From Halobaculum marinum (GTDB lineage: Archaea; Halobacteriota; Halobacteria; Halobacteriales; Haloferacaceae): DNA of 64,000 nucleotides. The stretch lies in assembly GCF_029338555.1 (NCBI RefSeq), contig NZ_CP119989.1, positions 2,666,001 to 2,730,000 of the forward strand, given 5' to 3'. The notes under the pieces were generated by a model, which was not told the DNA's origin, did no database searches, and saw nothing but the letters and a program-made list of their open reading frames with translations. Positions 27,052-36,864 of the stretch are shown here, one piece after another; position 1 is the stretch's first letter; the number at the start of each line of letters is the position of its first letter. Both the position numbers and the translations under genes were made by a program.

Positions 27052-27771
27052 TCAGTCGCCGTCTTGGCCGTACCCCTCGAACTGTTCGATGGCCGTGTCG
27101 AGTTCGGCCTCCGGGAGGTGCGTTGGCTCGCCGACGGCCGACGACTGGAGGTACAGCCGCGAGAGGTCTTCGACGTGGGTCGTGTGCTCCAGCGCCGTCT
27201 CCACGTCGTCGGCGGTGACGACGAGGCCGTGGTTCTCGATGAACGACGCGGTCGCCTCGGCCTCCTCCATCGCCGCGACGACGTTCGCCGCGAGTTCCTC
27301 GGTGCCGTACGGGGCGTACTCGGCGACGGGCACGCGCTTGCCGACGCTGACGATCATGTAGTGGATCGGCGGGAGTTCCTGGTGGAGGACGGCCATCGTC
27401 GTCGCCCACGGCGAGTGGGTGTGGACGATGGCCTCCGACCCGTAGCCGCGGTAGATGTGGCGGTGCATCGGCACCTCGCTGGAGGGCTTCATCCGCCCGT
27501 CGAGGCGCTCCCCGTCGAGGCTCACCACCGGCACGTCCTCGACCGTGAACGCGTCGTAGGCGACGCCCGTCGGCGTGACGGCGAAGCGGTCGCCGTCGCG
27601 GACGCTGAGGTTGCCCGTCCGGCCGGGCGTCAGCCGTGCGAGCGCCGGAGCGTGCTCGACGACTGCCTCGCGCGCGTCGCGGAGGAGCAGGTCGTCGTCG
27701 CCGCGCTCGCGGGTCGCTCCGCTCCCCGCTCGATCCGAGGGCTCGCTTCGCTCGCCCTCGCGGTCGCTCAC
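27052..27771 (-). CDS. Class II aldolase/adducin family protein
   Basis: 239 residues. Zinc-ligand and active-site motifs are visible: [32 protein letters not shown] and ENHGLVV, as in L-fuculose-phosphate aldolase. It would split a sugar phosphate into dihydroxyacetone phosphate and an aldehyde, using the zinc held by the His residues. It starts with GTG overlapping the HAD gene by 4 bases (GTGA). The first 25 residues are charged low-complexity, encoded by a repeat-like sequence (see findings). With the HAD phosphatase it may handle a deoxy-sugar phosphate. Confidence 0.85.
   Translation of the reverse strand: MSDREGERSEPSDRAGSGATRERGDDDLLLRDAREAVVEHAPALARLTPGRTGNLSVRDGDRFAVTPTGVAYDAFTVEDVPVVSLDGERLDGRMKPSSEVPMHRHIYRGYGSEAIVHTHSPWATTMAVLHQELPPIHYMIVSVGKRVPVAEYAPYGTEELAANVVAAMEEAEATASFIENHGLVVTADDVETALEHTTHVEDLSRLYLQSSAVGEPTHLPEAELDTAIEQFEGYGQDGD
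27737..27759. repeat. Repeat-like inverted sequence inside the aldolase 5' end
   Basis: GAGGGC (27737-27742) and GCCCTC (27754-27759) flank CTCGCTTCGCT, the complement of the GAGCGAAGCGAG core found in intergenic elements of this window (for example 54388-54400). The block encodes residues about 4-15 of the aldolase. Confidence 0.6.
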
Positions 27772-28505
27772 AGCGCCACCTCCGTCACCGCCGCCAGCGA
27801 GTCGAGGTGGTGGTCCGGGCGCCGGAGGTCGACACCGTCTGTGCTCGTTGCGCCGCCCGCGTCTTCACCCGCCGTCGCGTCCGCGGGTCCGTTGAACAGC
27901 GCGGTCTCCATACCGAGGGCGTTGCCCCCCTCGATGTCCTTGTGGGGGGAGTTGCCGACGACGAGCGCCTCCGACGGCGCGCGGTCTAAGCGGGCGAGCG
28001 CAGTCGTGAACACGGGTGCGGCGGGCTTCTCGCGACCGACCTCCTCGCTGGTGACGAGCGCGTCGAGGTGGCGGTCGACGCCGAGGCGGGCGAGCTTCCG
28101 GAGTTGGACCCGGGTCGTGAGGTTCGTCACGACCGCCACGTCGACGTTCGCCTCTCGGAGCGTCGCGAGCGTGTCGAGCGCGTCGTGGAACGGCGTCATC
28201 TCGTCGAGGTACGCGTCCCAGTATGCGTCGCCCAGGTCGCGGGCGAGGCCAGCGTCGAACGGGCCGGGGAGGGCCGCGACGACGCTGGTGTAGTAGATGT
28301 GCCGGTTGTGACTGCTGGCGGTCTCAGGGACCTCGCGCTTCGTCGCGGCGCGAGCGCGGGCGCGCCGCCGTTCGAAGGCGTCGGCGTCGAGGTCGCCGCC
28401 GCGGTCGCGGTACGTCTCGAAGGCGGCGCGTCTGCCGGCCTCGTTGCACGGGTCGTAGGGGTAGAGCGTGTCGTCCAGATCGAACAACACGGCGTCGACT
28501 GTCAT
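27768..28505 (-). CDS. HAD family hydrolase
   Basis: 245 residues. HAD motifs: [10 protein letters not shown] at residues 8-17 (nucleophile Asp8), VVTNLT (motif 2), REKP (motif 3 Lys) and [17 protein letters not shown] (motif 4). The cap-1 helical domain fits phosphatases or phosphoglycolate-type hydrolases. The ATG at 28505 begins the Rossmann strand directly; upstream sequence is not conserved-looking. It heads an operon with the aldolase, suggesting dephosphorylation of a sugar phosphate. Confidence 0.88.
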   Translation of the reverse strand: MTVDAVLFDLDDTLYPYDPCNEAGRRAAFETYRDRGGDLDADAFERRRARARAATKREVPETASSHNRHIYYTSVVAALPGPFDAGLARDLGDAYWDAYLDEMTPFHDALDTLATLREANVDVAVVTNLTTRVQLRKLARLGVDRHLDALVTSEEVGREKPAAPVFTTALARLDRAPSEALVVGNSPHKDIEGGNALGMETALFNGPADATAGEDAGGATSTDGVDLRRPDHHLDSLAAVTEVAL

Positions 28506-28632
28506 GCCCCGACCGTCACGAGGGCGGGACAAATCGGTTCCGGCGCGGGCGGCCGATTCCACCGGCGTTCCGGCGGAGGGTCACCGGCGCGACTCTCCGC
28601 CGAGCCTCAGTTTTGATACGCTGGCCCAGAGG

Positions 28633-28640
28633 CTTATCAC
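28633..28640 (+). promoter_or_regulatory. TATA box of the membrane gene at 28663
   Basis: CTTATCAC centred 27 bases before the GTG at 28663. The same GGCTTATCACC string occurs at 33169-33179, also 27 bases before a possible start codon, so it is probably a true core promoter. Confidence 0.7.
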
Positions 28641-28662
28641 CCTGAGTGGGACGGTTCCGAAC

Positions 28663-29079
28663 GTGTACCACGCGCTCGGCCCCCTAGTCGGTCTCGTCGC
28701 CGCGGTGCTGGCGAGTGCGGCGCTCGGCGTCCCGTTCCTGCTGACTCGGACGGGTCGTCGCGCGGTCGATGGCCTGGCAGGGTCCGACGGGCGCGACCTG
28801 CTCGTCCCCGCAGGCGTGTACCTCGGGTTGGCGGTGGCGTACAGCGCGCTGGTCGTCCTCGCGGGCGAGAGCGCCGTCGGCACCGGCGCGTTCGGACTCA
28901 CCCTCACGCTCCTCCTCCCGTTCGCATTCGGCGTCGCCGCGGCGACGGCGTGGCTCCCCTCGGTCGGCATCGAGTGGCGGCCGCCGGGTGACGCGCGCGT
29001 CGAGGCGACGGTGACGTTCGCGGGCTTCCTCGCGACGCTCACCGCGTCGGCGGCGGGCGGGTGGCTGCTCGTCGGGTGA
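28663..29079 (+). CDS. Small four-helix membrane protein
   Basis: 138 residues with four hydrophobic segments (about 4-25, 45-62, 72-95 and 112-136). Start GTG fixed by the TATA box at leaderless distance. Loops are short; no conserved acidic or metal motif is seen. I do not recognise the family. Confidence 0.7.
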   Translation: MYHALGPLVGLVAAVLASAALGVPFLLTRTGRRAVDGLAGSDGRDLLVPAGVYLGLAVAYSALVVLAGESAVGTGAFGLTLTLLLPFAFGVAAATAWLPSVGIEWRPPGDARVEATVTFAGFLATLTASAAGGWLLVG

Positions 29080-29215
29080 GCCACCCGCGGTGCGTCGCCG
29101 CCGCGACGACCGAGTGCGAGCGTTCAAGTACGAAGACGGGACCAGCAGCGCCCACGGGCGATGGGTCGCGCCCGTCAGGCTCGCGAGCCACCTACCGAGG
29201 TCGGTCGACGGCGGC

Positions 29216-29743
29216 TCAGGCCGGGCGCCGCCCGAACCGACCGATAGCGAGGTACCGGCCCCCGAACAGGAGGAGGACGCTCGTCGCGCTCACGAGCAGC
29301 AGCGGTGCGTAGTCACCCCCCGCGAACGGGAGGAACACCGCCAGCGAGAGGGCGCCCCCGACGACGCCGACGACGGTGACGGCAGCGCCAGCGGCGACCG
29401 ACCGGCCAGCGGTCGCACCGCGCGAGCGGGCCCACGACGCCCCGATGGCGGCCACGACCGCGAGCGCCGCGAGGAACCCGGCGAACGCCGGGTCGAACCC
29501 AACCCAGGCGACGAGCGACGGGAACAGCGACTCCAGCCGGTCGAACGCCACGATCAGGAGGTAGCCGGGAACGCCGAACGGCGGGAGCGGCACGGCGTAC
29601 AGCAGCGCGTACAGCCCGGTGACGACGAACGCGGCGACCGAGCCGTCGAACAGCAGCGTCCGGGGCGCGAACGGCGTGCGGCCCGGACCGGTCGCGTCCG
29701 GACGGTCGGCGGCCGGCGGCTCCGCGGAGGGGTCGGAACGCAT
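29216..29743 (-). CDS. Hypothetical membrane protein
   Basis: 175 residues. A 27-residue Pro/Ala/Asp-rich N-terminus is followed by four or five hydrophobic helices starting at GSVAAFVVTGLYALLYAVPLPPFGVPGYLLIVAFDRL-like sequence. TAAGTACTT on the minus strand lies about 30 bases before the ATG. No family recognised. The next gene upstream is on the same strand 107 bases away. Confidence 0.7.
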   Translation of the reverse strand: MRSDPSAEPPAADRPDATGPGRTPFAPRTLLFDGSVAAFVVTGLYALLYAVPLPPFGVPGYLLIVAFDRLESLFPSLVAWVGFDPAFAGFLAALAVVAAIGASWARSRGATAGRSVAAGAAVTVVGVVGGALSLAVFLPFAGGDYAPLLLVSATSVLLLFGGRYLAIGRFGRRPA

Positions 29744-29850
29744 ACCTAGAAGTTCTCGGTCGCGAGCCAAGTACTTACCGTGGGGCTCTGGCGCATGGTG
29801 CGCCGAACGTGTTCGCGTCCGACCGGTCGCCCACCGGTCGACCGCGGCCC

Positions 29851-30618
29851 TCAGTCGGCGGCCGCCGGTCCGCTCGCCGACGAGTCGACGGCGTACAGGC
29901 GCGCGGCGTCGACGAGCGACTTCCGGTAGGCCGACTCGGAGGGGTCGCGTGCGAGCGAGCGGAACAGTCGTGTGAACGCCGGCACGTCGACGCCGGGCGC
30001 GTCGTCGGCGGCCGCGTGCGCGAGGTCGTACAGCCGGTGCCCGTCGTCGACGAGGTCGTGGCGCTCGCACATCGCGAGCGCGAACGCGGCGTTGACCGCG
30101 GTGATGTCGGGGTCCGAACCGGGCGTCATGCGGCGGGAGTCTGGGTGCGGGTGGTCGCGGGGGCGGTCGGCGACGGCGGCGGCCAACTGCGACTCGAAGA
30201 ACGTCACCAACTTCTCACCCGGGCCGACGGCGAGGGTGATGTCGTCGGCGTACACGTCCTTCATGTGGTTCGCGATCTGGTAGCAGTGGAGCACCTTGCG
30301 GCGCTCGACAGACGCCCCTGACAGCGCGAGGAACAGCGCTTCGTCGGTCGACTGGTGGTGAGAGGGGTGTGGCTCCTCGTAGCGAGCCATGTGCGACAGT
30401 TCGTGGAGGGCGAGTTCGCGGGCCATCGCCGACGTGGCCGCCTTCCGGGAGATGTTGAGCACGTGTCGGTCGTCGTAGTGGCCGGCCCACGTGCGCTCCT
30501 CGGGGTTCTCTCGGACCCGGACCTCCACGGGGAGGTCGAGGTCGTGTTCGGTCTCGAACAGGGCCGCCGCCCCCAGGAAGGGGTCGGGCGGGACGGCGCC
30601 CCGGATTCGTACGTCCAT
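29851..30618 (-). CDS. Zinc metalloprotease-like protein (possibly DUF5781)
   Basis: 255 residues with an HExxH zinc motif, ALHELSHMARYEEPHPSHH, in the middle third (near residue 85), preceded by DRHVLNISRKAATS. The gluzincin-like third ligand could be a downstream His or Glu. It reminds me of the haloarchaeal DUF5781 family; unverified. No signal peptide, so cytoplasmic. It is divergent from the EF-2 gene. The substrate is unknown. Confidence 0.75.
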   Translation of the reverse strand: MDVRIRGAVPPDPFLGAAALFETEHDLDLPVEVRVRENPEERTWAGHYDDRHVLNISRKAATSAMARELALHELSHMARYEEPHPSHHQSTDEALFLALSGASVERRKVLHCYQIANHMKDVYADDITLAVGPGEKLVTFFESQLAAAVADRPRDHPHPDSRRMTPGSDPDITAVNAAFALAMCERHDLVDDGHRLYDLAHAAADDAPGVDVPAFTRLFRSLARDPSESAYRKSLVDAARLYAVDSSASGPAAAD

Positions 30619-30750
30619 GCGTACTGTTGACACGGTGCGGATCGCTTTGACTCTTGTGCCGGTTCGCTGTCGATCGATCCGATCCACGAGACGGCGTACC
30701 ACGGATTCTGCCTCCCGGATTCGGCGGTTTCGGCGACGGCAAAGCACTAC

Positions 30751-30780
30751 CCTTTTGACCGGGCGGAGAATACCGGGCGG
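30751..30780 (+). promoter_or_regulatory. EF-2 promoter with a direct repeat
   Basis: CCTTTTGACC (30751-30760) is centred about 27 bases before the ATG at 30783. The nonamer ACCGGGCGG is present at 30758-30766 and 30772-30780, 14 bases apart, filling the space between TATA box and start. Confidence 0.5.
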
Positions 30781-30782
30781 TA

Positions 30783-32975
30783 ATGGGCCGACGAAAGAAA
30801 ATCGTACAGGAATGTGAGGAACTGATGGACGAGCCGGAGCAGATCCGGAACATCGCCATCGCTGCTCACGTCGACCACGGGAAGACGACACTGACAGACA
30901 ACCTGCTCGCCGGTGCGGGCATGATCGCCGACGCGGACGAGGCGACGCAGCTCGTGATGGACACCGAGGAGGACGAGCAGGAGCGTGGGATCACCATCGA
31001 CGCGGCGAACGTCTCGATGACCCACGAGTACGAGGACGAGAACCACCTGATCAACCTGATCGACACCCCCGGCCACGTCGACTTCGGTGGCGACGTGACC
31101 CGCGCGATGCGCGCCGTCGACGGCGCGCTCGTCGTCGTGGACGCCGTCGAGGGCGCGATGCCCCAGACGGAGACGGTCGTCCGGCAGGCGCTCCGCGAGG
31201 GCGTCAAGCCGGCGCTGTTCATCAACAAGGTCGACCGCCTCATCTCCGAGCTCCAGGAGGGGCCCGAGGAGATGCAAAAGCGCCTCCAGGACGTCATCGC
31301 CGACGTCAACGAGCTCATCCGCGGGATGACCGAGGAGATGGACGACATCACCGAGGACTGGACGGTCTCCGTCGAGGAGGGTACCGTCGGGTTCGGCTCG
31401 GCGCTGTACAAGTGGGGCGTCTCGCTCCCGTCGATGCAGCGCACCGGCATGTCGTTCGCCGACATCATCGAGCTGGAGCAGGACCACAAGCGGCAGGAGC
31501 TCCACGAGCGCACGCCGCTGTCGAACGTCGTGCTCGACATGGTCGCCGAGCACTTCCCGAACCCGCTCAAGGCGCAGCCGTTCCGTATCCCGCGCATCTG
31601 GCGCGGCGACGACGAGTCCGACATCGCCGAGGACATGCGGACGGTCAACCGCGAGGGCGACATCGTGTTCATGGCGACCGACATCGGGATGGACCCCCAC
31701 GCCGGCGAGATCGCGACCGGTCGCGTCTTCTCCGGCACGCTCCGCAAGGGCCAGGAGCTGTACGTCTCCGGCACCGCGGGCAAGAACCGCGTCCAGTCCG
31801 TCGGGATCTACATGGGCGGCGAGCGCGAGGAACTCGACCGCGGTGTCCCCGCAGGGAACATCGCGGCCGTCACCGGCCTGAAGGACGCCATCGCTGGCTC
31901 TACGGTCTCCGACAAGGAGATGACGCCGTTCGAGTCGATCGAACACATCTCCGAGCCCGTCATCACGAAGTCCGTCGAGGCGAAGTCGATGGACGACCTG
32001 CCGAAGCTCATCAAGACGCTCCAGCAGGTCGCGAAGGAGGACCCGACGATCCGCGTCGAGATTAACGAGGACACGGGCGAGCACCTCATCTCCGGACAGG
32101 GCGAGCTCCACCTCGAGGTCATCACCCAGCGCATCCAGAAGAACCAGGGCATCCCGGTCCAGACCGGTGAGCCGATCGTCGTCTACCGCGAGCAGCCCCA
32201 GCAGGAGTCGCGCGAGGTCGAGGGCGTCTCGCCGAACCGCCACAACAAGTTCTACATCACCGTCGAGCCGCTCGCCGACGACATCGTCGAGACGATCCAG
32301 CTCGGCGAGGCCTCGATGAGCATGCCCGAACTGGAGCGCCGCGAGGCGCTGCAGGACGCCGGCATGGACAAGGACACGTCCCAGAACGTGGAGCACATCC
32401 ACGGGACGAACATCCTCATCGACGACACGAAGGGTATCCAGCACCTCAACGAGACGATGGAACTCGTCATCGAGGGCCTCGAGGAGGCGCTCGACGACGG
32501 TCCCCTCGCTGCCGAGCCCGTCCAGGGTGCGCTGCTGCGCCTGCACGACGCGCGTCTGCACGAGGACACCATCCACCGCGGTCCGGCGCAGGTCATCCCC
32601 GCCGTCCGCGACGCCGTCCACCGCTCGCTCATCGACGGCGAGGTGCGCCTCCTGGAGCCGATCCAGGACGTCCGCATCGACGTGCCCAGCGAGCACATGG
32701 GCGACGCCTCCGGTGAGATCCAGGGTCGCCGCGGCCGCGTCGACGACATGTACCAGGAGGGTGACCTCATGGTCATCGAGGGCATCGCGCCCGTCGAGGA
32801 GATGATCGGCTTCTCCTCCGACATCCGCTCGGCCACCGAGGGCCGCGCCTCCTGGAACACGGAGAACGCGGGCTTCCGTGTGCTCGTGGACAACCTCCAG
32901 CGCGAGAAGATCATGGAGATCCGCGAGCGCAAGGGCATGAAGCTCGAACTGCCGCAGTCGATCGACTACATCTGA
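30783..32975 (+). CDS. fusA: Translation elongation factor EF-2
   Basis: 730 residues, full length. GTPase motifs: [16 protein letters not shown] (G1), DTPGHVDF (G3) and INKVDR (G4). The diphthamide site is the His near residue 598 in [15 protein letters not shown]. It drives translocation on the ribosome. Haloarchaea keep it near rps12-rps7; here several unrelated genes lie between them. Confidence 0.97.
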   Translation: MGRRKKIVQECEELMDEPEQIRNIAIAAHVDHGKTTLTDNLLAGAGMIADADEATQLVMDTEEDEQERGITIDAANVSMTHEYEDENHLINLIDTPGHVDFGGDVTRAMRAVDGALVVVDAVEGAMPQTETVVRQALREGVKPALFINKVDRLISELQEGPEEMQKRLQDVIADVNELIRGMTEEMDDITEDWTVSVEEGTVGFGSALYKWGVSLPSMQRTGMSFADIIELEQDHKRQELHERTPLSNVVLDMVAEHFPNPLKAQPFRIPRIWRGDDESDIAEDMRTVNREGDIVFMATDIGMDPHAGEIATGRVFSGTLRKGQELYVSGTAGKNRVQSVGIYMGGEREELDRGVPAGNIAAVTGLKDAIAGSTVSDKEMTPFESIEHISEPVITKSVEAKSMDDLPKLIKTLQQVAKEDPTIRVEINEDTGEHLISGQGELHLEVITQRIQKNQGIPVQTGEPIVVYREQPQQESREVEGVSPNRHNKFYITVEPLADDIVETIQLGEASMSMPELERREALQDAGMDKDTSQNVEHIHGTNILIDDTKGIQHLNETMELVIEGLEEALDDGPLAAEPVQGALLRLHDARLHEDTIHRGPAQVIPAVRDAVHRSLIDGEVRLLEPIQDVRIDVPSEHMGDASGEIQGRRGRVDDMYQEGDLMVIEGIAPVEEMIGFSSDIRSATEGRASWNTENAGFRVLVDNLQREKIMEIRERKGMKLELPQSIDYI

Positions 32976-32982
32976 GGTCGCG

Positions 32983-33045
32983 ACGGGGTCCAGCCCCGTT
33001 CGGTTCTCGCGGTTCTCGCGACTCTTCGGTTCTCGCGGTCTTCTC
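32983..33045 (+). terminator. Stem-loop and repeats after EF-2
   Basis: ACGGGG (32983-32988) and CCCCGT (32994-32999) form a stem eight bases after the EF-2 stop. Then CGGTTCTCGCG-like units occur three times up to about 33036 in a pyrimidine-rich tract ending TCTTCTCTCC. It likely marks transcript termination. Confidence 0.5.
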
Positions 33046-33170
33046 TCCGACCGTCACGTCCGACAGCGGGGGCGCCGTCGAACCGTCACCGGTGCGGCGC
33101 GAACGCCGACGGATCGTCGGCGATCCCACAGGATCGTTCACACACTGGCAAGCATCGCCACGGTAGAAGG

Positions 33171-33178
33171 CTTATCAC
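33171..33178 (+). promoter_or_regulatory. TATA box before the ACT-hom leader ORF
   Basis: CTTATCAC, identical in its context to the box at 28633, is centred 27 bases before an ATG at 33202. It predicts transcription starting about 200 bases upstream of the ACT-domain gene. Confidence 0.65.
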
Positions 33179-33201
33179 CTCCCCGTCTACACCGATGTGA
33201 T

Positions 33202-33399
33202 ATGCCAAGTGGCACGACCCACGGTCGGCGCGACGGCTGCAGACAGCACCCCCAGCCCCGCACGCCGATCACAATTATTGGGTCGAGAGCCACACCCCCC
33301 ATCGGGACACGCTCGGTCGTCGCCGGACGCGACGGCGTCGACGCCGCCGCAGTGGCCGACGCGACCACCCAGGGGCCGTTCGAACGGAGGGCACGGTAA
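33202..33399 (+). CDS. Possible 65-residue leader ORF before ACT-hom
   Basis: An ATG placed exactly for leaderless initiation opens a 65-codon frame that stops one base before the ATG of the ACT-domain gene. The product is basic (about ten Arg) and unlike haloarchaeal proteins. Its middle, RTPITIIGSRATPPIGTR, is rich in Thr and Ile and uses codons rare in this genome (ACA, ATT, ATT, AGA). It could be a leader peptide that senses Thr or Ile, or simply a transcribed leader. An AT-rich CAATTATTG at 33270-33278 may instead be a second TATA box. The 425-base gap after EF-2 holds nothing else. Confidence 0.3.
   Translation: MPSGTTHGRRDGCRQHPQPRTPITIIGSRATPPIGTRSVVAGRDGVDAAAVADATTQGPFERRAR
33386..33390 (+). 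promoter_or_regulatory. Shine-Dalgarno of the ACT-domain gene
   Basis: GGAGG ends ten bases before the ATG at 33401. Many genes in this window lack such a site, so its presence supports a long leader or translation after the upstream ORF. Confidence 0.6.
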
Positions 33400-33400
33400 G

Positions 33401-34021
33401 ATGCCCTCCGAGTCGACGCCAGCCCCCGACGAGCCGTCGGTGGACGCCGACGCGGACTCGGCAGTCGAGGGCGAGGACCCCGAGACGGACGGCGGCCACG
33501 AGACGGAACTGCAGGCGCACACGATCAGGCTCGAACTCGTCGACGAACCGGGCCAACTGCTCGCGGCGCTGAAGCCAATCGCCGACAACGGCGCGAACCT
33601 CCTGTCGATCTTCCACGAGCGCGGGAGCCTCACGCCGCGGGGACGCATCCCCGTCGAGGTGGACATCGAGTGTCCGCCCGCGCGCTTCGAACCGATCCTC
33701 GAGGACCTTCGCGAGCAGGGCGTCAACGTGATCCAGGCGGACGCAGAGGAGTACGGCGACGAGGTGACGCTGATCCTCGTGGGCCACCTCGTCGACACCG
33801 ACCTGTCGGACACGCTCAAGAGCATCCAGGACCGCTCGGGGGCCTCGGTCGCCGACATCGACCTGTCGGCCCCCGCGGGCGCCGGGTCGGAGGCGCACTC
33901 CAGCGCGCGACTCCGCCTGCGGGCGCGCGCCGGACAGATCGCCGACGTCGTCGCGAGCGTGCGCGAGGTGGCCGCCGAGAAGGACATCCACGTCATCGCG
34001 CCACTGGAGGGCCAGCCATGA
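33401..34021 (+). CDS. ACT-domain amino acid-binding regulator
   Basis: 206 residues. A 40-residue acidic tail precedes two ACT-like modules, the first with TIRLELVDEPGQLLAALKPIADNGANLLSIFHERG and the second with ARLRLRARAGQIADVVASVREVAAEKDIHVI. ACT domains bind amino acids; next to homoserine dehydrogenase it probably gives allosteric feedback that bacterial enzymes carry in a C-terminal ACT domain. It overlaps hom by 4 bases (ATGA). Confidence 0.88.
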   Translation: MPSESTPAPDEPSVDADADSAVEGEDPETDGGHETELQAHTIRLELVDEPGQLLAALKPIADNGANLLSIFHERGSLTPRGRIPVEVDIECPPARFEPILEDLREQGVNVIQADAEEYGDEVTLILVGHLVDTDLSDTLKSIQDRSGASVADIDLSAPAGAGSEAHSSARLRLRARAGQIADVVASVREVAAEKDIHVIAPLEGQP

Positions 34022-34992
34022 AACTGGCCGTCCTCGGTGCGGGCGCGGTCGGGCGGTCGGTCGCCGAGTTGGCGGGCGAGTACGGGCACGAGGTGACGGC
34101 GCTGGCGGACTCCTCGTCCGCCGTCGTCGACGACGGCGGGGTCGACGTGGCCGCCGCGCTCGAACGCAAAGACGCGGGCGAGTCGCTGGGCGACGCCGAG
34201 CCGCGGGACGCACTCGTGGGCGAGTACGACGCGCTAGTGGAGGCGACGCCGACGACGCTGGGCGACGCCGAGCCAGGGTTCTCGCACCTGCGGACGGCGC
34301 TGGAGCGCGACAAGCACGTCGTGCTCGCGAACAAGGGGCCGGTCGCCGAGCGGTACGCGGACGTGCGTGAACTGGAGGCCGAGTCCGACGGCGACGTGTA
34401 CTTCGAGGCGACCGTCGGCGGCGCCATCCCGGTGTGTGCGACCGTCGACGACCTCGGCGCGAAGCACGTCTCCGCGGTGCGGGGCATCCTCAACGGCACG
34501 GCGAACTTCGTGCTGTCGCGGATGGCCGCCGAGGGGCTCGACTACGACCACGTGCTCGCGGAGGCACAGGACCTGGGCGTCGCGGAGGCTGACCCCTCCT
34601 TCGACGTGGAGGGCACCGACGCGGCGCTCAAGTGCGTCATCGTCGCGAACGTGCTCCGGGAGGCCGACTGCGACTCGCTCGACGACCTCCGGGAGGCCGA
34701 GGTGACCCTCGCGGACGCCGAGGTAGAGGGAATCCGGAACATCCCCGGGAGCGCGCTGGAGTTGGCCGCCGAAGACGGGCGGACCGTCCGCCTCGTCGGC
34801 GAGGCGACGCGCGAGCGCGTGAGCGTCGGCCCGCGCCTCGTCCCCGAGCACGGCACCCTCGCGGTGACGGGGACGCGCAACATCGTCGAAATCGACCACG
34901 AGTACGCCGGCAACCTCGCCATCTCGGGGCGGGGCGCCGGCGGCGAGGAGACCGCCAGTGCGGTGCTGGCCGACGTGGCGCGACTGGAGTAG
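34018..34992 (+). CDS. hom: Homoserine dehydrogenase
   Basis: 324 residues. N-terminal Rossmann GAGAVGRS at 7-14, then ANKGPVAE and EATVGGAIPV, RGILNGTANFVLSRM and the catalytic region FDVEGTDAALK. It reduces aspartate semialdehyde to homoserine, feeding Thr, Met and Ile synthesis. The protein lacks a C-terminal ACT domain; the preceding coupled gene supplies ACT modules, which suggests a split regulatory subunit. Confidence 0.93.
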   Translation: MKLAVLGAGAVGRSVAELAGEYGHEVTALADSSSAVVDDGGVDVAAALERKDAGESLGDAEPRDALVGEYDALVEATPTTLGDAEPGFSHLRTALERDKHVVLANKGPVAERYADVRELEAESDGDVYFEATVGGAIPVCATVDDLGAKHVSAVRGILNGTANFVLSRMAAEGLDYDHVLAEAQDLGVAEADPSFDVEGTDAALKCVIVANVLREADCDSLDDLREAEVTLADAEVEGIRNIPGSALELAAEDGRTVRLVGEATRERVSVGPRLVPEHGTLAVTGTRNIVEIDHEYAGNLAISGRGAGGEETASAVLADVARLE

Positions 34993-35212
34993 CGCTCCAC
35001 CCTCGTTCATGGGCGCCGTCGCGGCGTCGGAGCCGACTCGTTCTCAGCAGTTCGATCACCGTTCGATCCACCGCGCGGAGCGCGAGGAGAACACCCAGAT
35101 CCGGGTGACCGGAGCGACCGAGCGACCCATTGTAACGGCGACACACGGCACGGTTACACACGGGCAAATCGCAAGCAAGCGCCGGGGTGGTCTGCCTGAC
35201 GTATCGAAATGG

Positions 35213-35244
35213 TTTTAGGGCGTTCGACCGTTACACGTCCTTAC
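35213..35244 (+). promoter_or_regulatory. EF-1alpha promoter region
   Basis: Two candidates: TTTTAGGG at 35213-35220, implying a leader of about 28 bases, and CCTTACAG near 35239-35246, implying a leaderless mRNA. The strong first box fits a highly expressed gene. The rest of the 278-base gap after hom shows no gene. Confidence 0.5.
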
Positions 35245-35270
35245 AGAGCGCCTCAGCGCGTGATTCCAAT

Positions 35271-36536
35271 ATGAGCGACAAACCCCACCAGAACCTGGCC
35301 ATCATCGGCCACGTCGACCACGGGAAGTCCACGCTCGTCGGGCGGCTCCTCTTCGAGACAGGGAGCGTCCCCGAGCACGTGATCGAGCAGCACCGAGAGG
35401 AAGCCGAAGAGAAGGGCAAGGGCGGATTCGAGTTCGCCTACGTCATGGACAACCTCGCAGAGGAGCGCGAGCGTGGTGTCACCATCGACATCGCCCACCA
35501 GGAGTTCGACACCGACGAGTACTACTTCACCATCGTCGACTGCCCGGGCCACCGTGACTTCGTGAAGAACATGATCACGGGCGCCTCGCAGGCCGACAAC
35601 GCGGTGCTCGTCGTCGCGGCCGACGACGGTGTCGCGCCGCAGACCCGCGAGCACGTGTTCCTGGCCCGCACGCTGGGTATCAACGAGCTCATCGTCGCCG
35701 TCAACAAGATGGACGTCGTCGACTACTCGGAGGACACCTACAAGGAGGTCGTCTCCGAGGTCGAGCAGCTCCTCAAGCAGGTCCGCTTCGGCACCGAGGA
35801 CGCCTCGTTCATCCCGATCTCGGCGTTCGAGGGCGACAACATCGCCGAGCGCTCCGACAACACGTCGTGGTACGATGGCAAGATCCTCCTGGAGGCCCTC
35901 AACAGCCTGCCGGAGTCTGAGCCGCCGACGGACGCGCCGCTGCGTCTGCCCATCCAGGACGTCTACACCATCTCGGGTATCGGGACCGTCCCCGTCGGAC
36001 GCCTCGAGACCGGCGAGATGCGCTCGGGTGACAACGTCTCCTTCCAGCCGTCCGACGTGGGCGGTGAGGTGAAGACGATCGAGATGCACCACGAGGAAGT
36101 CGACTACGCGGGTCCCGGCGACAACGTCGGCTTCAACGTCCGCGGCGTCGGCAAGGACGACATCCGCCGTGGCGACGTCTGTGGCCCCGCCGACGACCCG
36201 CCGTCGGTCGCCGAGACGTTCCAGGCGCAGGTCGTCGTCATGCAGCACCCGTCCGTCATCACGGCGGGCTACACGCCGGTCTTCCACGCCCACACGGCGC
36301 AGGTCGCGTGTACGATCGAGTCCATCGACCAGAAGCTGGACCCGTCCTCGGGTGAGGTCGCCGAGGAGAACCCGGACTTCATCAAGTCGGGCGACGCCGC
36401 CATCGTGACGGTGCGCCCCCAGAAGCCCATCAGCATCGAGCCGTCCAGCGAGATCCCGGAGCTGGGCTCCTTCGCCATCCGCGACATGGGTCAGACCATC
36501 GCGGCCGGCAAGGTGCTCTCCGTCAACGAGCGGTAA
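35271..36536 (+). CDS. tuf: Translation elongation factor EF-1alpha
   Basis: 421 residues, full length. GTPase motifs: GHVDHGKST near residue 13, DCPGHRDF and NKMD; the GITID-type switch reads [11 protein letters not shown]. It delivers aminoacyl-tRNA to the ribosome. The ATG at 35271 is the start of the conserved N-terminus ([18 protein letters not shown]). Its stop abuts the rps10 start (TAAATG). Confidence 0.97.
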   Translation: MSDKPHQNLAIIGHVDHGKSTLVGRLLFETGSVPEHVIEQHREEAEEKGKGGFEFAYVMDNLAEERERGVTIDIAHQEFDTDEYYFTIVDCPGHRDFVKNMITGASQADNAVLVVAADDGVAPQTREHVFLARTLGINELIVAVNKMDVVDYSEDTYKEVVSEVEQLLKQVRFGTEDASFIPISAFEGDNIAERSDNTSWYDGKILLEALNSLPESEPPTDAPLRLPIQDVYTISGIGTVPVGRLETGEMRSGDNVSFQPSDVGGEVKTIEMHHEEVDYAGPGDNVGFNVRGVGKDDIRRGDVCGPADDPPSVAETFQAQVVVMQHPSVITAGYTPVFHAHTAQVACTIESIDQKLDPSSGEVAEENPDFIKSGDAAIVTVRPQKPISIEPSSEIPELGSFAIRDMGQTIAAGKVLSVNER

Positions 36537-36851
36537 ATGCCCGGACAGCAAGCGCGCGTCCGACTCGCGGGCACGAGCCCCGACGACCTGGACGACATCT
36601 GCGCCGACGTCCGCGAGATCGCGGACAAGACCGGCGTGGCGCTGTCGGGCCCCATCCCGCTCCCCACGAAGACGCTGGAAGTGCCGGCCCGCAAGTCCCC
36701 GGACGGTGAGGGGACGGCGACGTGGGAGCACTGGGAGATGCGCGTCCACAAGCGGCTGATCGACATCGACGCCGACGAACGCGCGCTCCGTCAGCTCATG
36801 CGGATCCAGGTCCCGAACGACGTCTCGATCGAGATCGTCCTCGAGGACTGA
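36537..36851 (+). CDS. rps10: Ribosomal protein S10
   Basis: 104 residues with S10 motifs: [80 protein letters not shown]. The tuf-rps10 pair is conserved in archaea. In bacteria S10 is also the antitermination factor NusE. Confidence 0.97.
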   Translation: MPGQQARVRLAGTSPDDLDDICADVREIADKTGVALSGPIPLPTKTLEVPARKSPDGEGTATWEHWEMRVHKRLIDIDADERALRQLMRIQVPNDVSIEIVLED

Positions 36852-36864
36852 CCTGAGGCGCACC

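Noticed and set aside
33334-33345. GGCGTCGACGCC palindrome in the ACT leader
   Set aside because: GTCGAC-centred palindromes are frequent in DNA this rich in GC, so it carries little weight on its own.
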